This document shows, piece after piece, positions 17,229 through 20,861 of a DNA stretch of 20,861 nucleotides. Position 1 is the first letter of the stretch; each line of letters begins with the position of its first letter. Below the pieces are notes generated by a model. The model was not told the origin of the DNA. It saw only the letters and a list, made by a program, of their open reading frames with translations, and made no database searches. The DNA lies in IMG/VR virus record IMGVR_UViG_3300031721_000051, positions 1-20,861 of that record; one strand, written 5' to 3'. Position numbers and translations under genes: made by a program. The stretch comes from a virus.

Positions 17229-19017
17229 CATTAAGAAATACGCTCCTATTATACATCAGGGTATTCCTGATTTCAATCCAGAAAGCGTTTCATATAGAGA
17301 ATTTTGGGATGAGCAAATAGAGAGATGCAAGCACGGGTATAAGCCTCCAGGGATGGATTTCATTACTGGTAAACATTATTATTATCTAAACTTCTATAAA
17401 ATTTTAGGTAATTCTGGTGAGAAGGGTGGTCGTAAATCTCTTATCGCTCCTTGGTATAGAGACATGGATAAGGAATACTTTGACTTGTTCGATACGTGCA
17501 AGGAAGAAGAGAAAGGAATGATTGTTATTAAGGCTAGGGATAAAGGGTTCTCTTATATGAATTCTGGTATCCTAGCTCAGGAGTATACATTTTACCCACA
17601 CAATGAAGTAGGTATTGCAGCTGGTTTACAAGTTACAGCCGATTCATTTTTCCAAAAAGTTAAGAAAGGTTTATATAATCAAGAGAATATCTTTAGGCAT
17701 TCTATTTTAAAAGATGCTGATGAGGTAGTTCGTTCTGGTTATAAAAGAAAAAATATCGAAGGTAAGTGGGAGATTGGTGGTTTCCAGTCTGTTATACATT
17801 GCCGTACAATGAGTAATCCTGAAGTATTTAAAGGAGAGCGTTTATCTGTTATGGTATTTGAGGAAGCTGGGGAATTTAAAGAGTTACTTAACGCTTATAT
17901 GTCATCGAAAGCATGCTTCATGGATGGGAACGAACAATTTGGTGTTCCTATTATTGGTGGTACGGGTGGTGATATAGAAACCTCTTCTAAGGATTTCATG
18001 GATATGTATTATAATGCTGATGCGTTTAATCTTATCCCTATGTTTATTCCTGCTACAAAATGTTACCATGGGTTCTTTGATACTAAGACTGGAATCTCTC
18101 AGGAAGCAGAAGCAAAGGAAAAGCTTATGGCAGAGAGAGACCAACTGAAGAAGTCAGACAATCAAAAGGGTTTCAATCTTCATATACAAAACTATCCACT
18201 AACCGTAGAGGAGGCATTCTTACAGACTAAGTCTTCTATGTTTAACGTAGCTAAGATTAACGACCAAAGGAGCGCTATACTTTCCAGTAATACGCTAACT
18301 AATCAAGTACAAAAAGGTTACTTAGAATGGGAGGGTGAAGAAATGAGTGTTAGATGGATACCAGATGGTGCTGGACCTTATAGAATACTTGCTCACCCAA
18401 AGACAGAATACAAAGGCTTAGACATTGGAGGTATTGATTCTTATGACCAAGACCAGGCATCTACAGATTCTTTAGGTTCTGCTGTTATATATAGGAGATT
18501 TTACAGTACTGAGATGGCTAGTAACTACGTTGTAGCCGAGTACACAGAAAGACCAAGGACAGCAGAGGAGTTTTGGGATGGGTGTCTTAAACTGGCTGTT
18601 TACTATAACTCAGAAATGTTAATAGAATTTACCAAAATAGGTATTATTGACTACTTCAAGAGAATGGGAGGTTTAAAGTTCTTAAAAGAAAGACCTACGG
18701 CAGCTCACTCTCCAAAGACTGTAAATAGAAATAGGTACGGTATCCAAATGAACAAGCATACTAAGGCTGTGATGGAGCAATACCTACAGAAATACGTAGA
18801 AGAAAACTGTGACGACATATATTTCATTGACTTATTAGACGAATTAGCGAACTATAGAGTACGAAATACGGATAGGGTTATTGCGTTTGGACTGTGTCTT
18901 ATACATGACATTGACATTTACGAAAAAAGTGTTAAATTTGGGGAGTCAGAACAAAAAAACTTAGGATTCGTATACTACCGTAGAGAAAATGGTAGGCTAG
19001 TACCGTATAAAGAATAA
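17221..19017 (+). CDS. terL: Terminase large subunit
   Basis: The 598-residue product has the two parts of a packaging motor. The ATPase has a Walker A-like KARDKGFS (104-111), with Arg in the position usual for phage terminases, and Walker B VMVFEEAG (210-217), where paired Glu follows the hydrophobic strand. The nuclease part begins near GLDIGGIDSYDQD (Asp401, Asp406), the RNase H-like first Asp motif, with later acidic residues near the LLDELANY segment. TerL cuts concatemers and drives DNA into the prohead through the portal. The start overlaps the upstream gene by 8 nt, and the portal gene follows after 7 nt. A relationship to crAss-like TerL is possible but not shown here. Confidence 0.95.
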   Translation: MGNIKKYAPIIHQGIPDFNPESVSYREFWDEQIERCKHGYKPPGMDFITGKHYYYLNFYKILGNSGEKGGRKSLIAPWYRDMDKEYFDLFDTCKEEEKGMIVIKARDKGFSYMNSGILAQEYTFYPHNEVGIAAGLQVTADSFFQKVKKGLYNQENIFRHSILKDADEVVRSGYKRKNIEGKWEIGGFQSVIHCRTMSNPEVFKGERLSVMVFEEAGEFKELLNAYMSSKACFMDGNEQFGVPIIGGTGGDIETSSKDFMDMYYNADAFNLIPMFIPATKCYHGFFDTKTGISQEAEAKEKLMAERDQLKKSDNQKGFNLHIQNYPLTVEEAFLQTKSSMFNVAKINDQRSAILSSNTLTNQVQKGYLEWEGEEMSVRWIPDGAGPYRILAHPKTEYKGLDIGGIDSYDQDQASTDSLGSAVIYRRFYSTEMASNYVVAEYTERPRTAEEFWDGCLKLAVYYNSEMLIEFTKIGIIDYFKRMGGLKFLKERPTAAHSPKTVNRNRYGIQMNKHTKAVMEQYLQKYVEENCDDIYFIDLLDELANYRVRNTDRVIAFGLCLIHDIDIYEKSVKFGESEQKNLGFVYYRRENGRLVPYKE

Positions 19018-19024
19018 AAAAACT

Positions 19025-20861
19025 ATGGGTTTAAAAAAATACTCTTTTCCAAGACAGTCTATATCCGACAGCGAAAAAGATTTAGAATGGTGTAAAGAAA
19101 ACTTAAAAGCTATTACTAAGTATGTTGGTAGTAATAGTAGTGGTCCTGAATCTAAACTTTCGGGTAGAGAAAAAGATATAGCTAATTATAATCTCTATAA
19201 TGGTCATTTAAATGCTGCTGATTATGAATACATAACAGACCAGTACGGAATACCTTATCCTGCGCAATTAGCAAACTTCCCTTTAATATCTACTAAGATT
19301 GACTTATTAGTTAATGAAGATGGAGAAAGACCTTTAGATAAGAAAGTTAAATCAATAAATAAAAAAGCTGCTATAAGAAAAGAGAACTTTAAGGTCTCTA
19401 TGGTGGTAAATAAACTATTGAAAGAAGTAAAGCACGAGTTCAAAGAGAAGTTTGGAGTCGAAGCTGAAACTGAAAACGATAAATTCCCTATACCAGACGA
19501 CATAGATGAATATATGCGTTATGAGTATAAGGAGCTTATAGAAGAGGTTTGTCAGGACGGGTTAGATTACCTTATTGATAGATACAGACTTAAAGATACG
19601 TTCAGAGATGGACTGAGAGACTTCTTAGTTACAGGTAAGGTATTCTACAAGGTGTATATCAAAAACGGAGACCCGTTTACAAGAAGAGTAGACCCTAGAA
19701 CCCTTATCTGGGACAAGACAGTACAAAGCGATTACTTAGAGGACGCTCAATGGGCAGCCGAAGAAAGATGGCTTACTGTTAATGAAGTTATAGATGAGTA
19801 TAGAGATGATTTAGAACCTAAAGATATACAGAAGTTAGAAGAGCTTGGTGCTATTAATAGTAACGAGGGATTGTCTAATTTCAATAGTGAGTTTGATTGG
19901 GTGGACTACTCAGAGAACAAAGGCGTAAGATTACGTATTGTTACTGCTGAATGGAAGTCTATTAAAGAACTTAAATACAAAGTTTCAGAAAACAAACACG
20001 ACCCTAAGACTCCATTTAAAAAAATCGTAAAGACCGACTATAAATCTCGTAAAAACGAGAAAATGGAAAGTATTTTCGTAGACGATGTATGGGAAGCTAC
20101 AGAAATAGCTGGTCAAGTATGGGTTCAATGCAGAAGACGACCTAATCAGGTTCGTTCAGTGGATGATGCAGGTAGTACACCTCTTTCTTATGCTGGATGT
20201 ATACATAACCACACAACTGGTAATAGTAAGTCATTAGTTGATTTATTACGCCATACACAAATGCTCTATAACATTGTACATTACCATATAGAACTTACAT
20301 TGGCTAGAGCTGGTGGTAAAGCTGTTATATATGACGTTGCACAATTACCTACTAATATTGGTATGGATATGCAGACTGTAATGTATCACTTGAAGACTGA
20401 TGGGGTAATACCTATCAATAGTATGCAAGAAGGTGGAGATGCTACTAAGTTTAATCAATTCCAACAGGTAGATTTTACTTTATCTAGCTCAGTACAGCAA
20501 TTAATAAACCTTAAGCTTATGCTTGAGCAAACTGCAGGACAAATATCTGGAGTATCACCTCAAAGAGAGGGTGCTATATCTCAGTATGAGTATGTTGGTA
20601 ATGTTCAGCGTTCTGTAGTACAATCTTCTTTATCTACAAAGGGTTGGTTTCACCAGCACAATGAAGTGAAGAAAATGGTATTCGAAAGACTTTGTAATCT
20701 TATGAAGATAAGTTGGTCTGAAGGAAAGAAGGCAGGTTACGTATTAGGAGATGGTGGATTTAAGTTCTTAAATGTATTACCTGATATTGCATTAAATGAC
20801 TATGGTATATTTATAGGAGATTCTGGTAAAGATGATGCTATGAGGAAAATGGTTCAAGAGA
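19025..20861 (+). CDS. Portal protein, 5' part (runs off the window)
   Basis: The frame is open from ATG 19025 to the window end: 612 codons and no stop. The N-terminal part has the portal-like sequence NYNLYNGHLNAADYEYI, then FPLISTKIDLLVNEDGERPL. In the middle come DGLRDFLVTGKVFYKVYI and FTRRVDPRTLIWD, the wing and stem region seen in phage portals, and later LRHTQMLYNIVHYHIELTLARAGGKAVI. The C-terminal part seen includes ISGVSPQREGAISQYEYVGNVQRSV. Portals form the dodecameric channel for DNA. The position directly after TerL supports the call. A large size (over 612 residues) and this motif set are compatible with crAss-like or related Bacteroidota podoviruses, but this is not proven. Confidence 0.85.
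   Translation, partial: MGLKKYSFPRQSISDSEKDLEWCKENLKAITKYVGSNSSGPESKLSGREKDIANYNLYNGHLNAADYEYITDQYGIPYPAQLANFPLISTKIDLLVNEDGERPLDKKVKSINKKAAIRKENFKVSMVVNKLLKEVKHEFKEKFGVEAETENDKFPIPDDIDEYMRYEYKELIEEVCQDGLDYLIDRYRLKDTFRDGLRDFLVTGKVFYKVYIKNGDPFTRRVDPRTLIWDKTVQSDYLEDAQWAAEERWLTVNEVIDEYRDDLEPKDIQKLEELGAINSNEGLSNFNSEFDWVDYSENKGVRLRIVTAEWKSIKELKYKVSENKHDPKTPFKKIVKTDYKSRKNEKMESIFVDDVWEATEIAGQVWVQCRRRPNQVRSVDDAGSTPLSYAGCIHNHTTGNSKSLVDLLRHTQMLYNIVHYHIELTLARAGGKAVIYDVAQLPTNIGMDMQTVMYHLKTDGVIPINSMQEGGDATKFNQFQQVDFTLSSSVQQLINLKLMLEQTAGQISGVSPQREGAISQYEYVGNVQRSVVQSSLSTKGWFHQHNEVKKMVFERLCNLMKISWSEGKKAGYVLGDGGFKFLNVLPDIALNDYGIFIGDSGKDDAMRKMVQE

Noticed and set aside
1-20861. CRISPR array, insertion sequence or integrase with attachment site
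   Set aside because: No regularly spaced direct repeats, transposase or integrase motifs, or terminal inverted repeats were seen. The only longer exact repeats are the 21-nt leader pair, the 15-nt T-arm and the regulatory boxes.

Overview
The window looks like part of a tailed double-stranded DNA phage genome whose host is probably a Bacteroidota bacterium. The phage assignment rests on a terminase large subunit next to a portal protein, a DnaB helicase with a loader-like protein, an SSB, a RusA-like resolvase and an exonuclease, packed in overlapping gene chains. The host inference rests on sites matching the Bacteroidota promoter (TTG, about 19-21 nt, TAnnTTTG), such as 16362-16391, on A-rich leaders instead of clear Shine-Dalgarno sites, and on a composition mostly near 38% G+C. 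A crAss-like relationship for TerL and portal is possible but not shown.

Layout: (1) 1-449 holds a 30-residue membrane peptide gene, a duplicated gene-start leader and a 142-nt RNA with tRNA geometry. (2) 450-8469 is a leftward gene chain with most neighbours overlapping: small unknowns, a DnaA domain IV protein, a gamma-glutamylcyclotransferase-like enzyme, a RecE-like exonuclease, an HTH protein, RusA, SSB, a Sak4/AAA_24 ATPase, an HU-like protein, DnaB, a replication initiator or loader, and a DUF932 protein. (3) 8492-8575 is a three-way-junction RNA structure. (4) 8576-12290 continues leftward with a putative amidoligase, a class II glutamine amidotransferase and small genes. Four real genes too short for a 60-residue cutoff lie in the window. 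(5) 12291-12585 holds a second, very short tRNA-like element and a string of hairpins. (6) 12586-15621 has leftward genes separated by a repeated regulatory module; the four genes from 13426 are richer in G+C. (7) 15622-15793 is the divergence point. (8) 15794-20861 runs rightward: a Lys/Ser/Thr-rich protein, two unknowns, TerL and a portal gene that runs off the end.

How the parts fit: the leftward half is the early, DNA-metabolism side. DnaB, its loader, the DnaA-like protein, SSB and HU-like protein would serve replication. The exonuclease, Sak4-like ATPase, SSB and RusA form a recombination set. Amidoligase, glutamine amidotransferase and cyclotransferase form a known kind of peptide or amide modification set. 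The rightward half is the packaging and virion side. The most unusual content is in the non-coding sequence: two tRNA-like RNAs with an identical T-arm, compact multi-stem RNAs in the few gaps of the operon, and a six-copy bipartite element ahead of leftward units that is a candidate phage-specific promoter.
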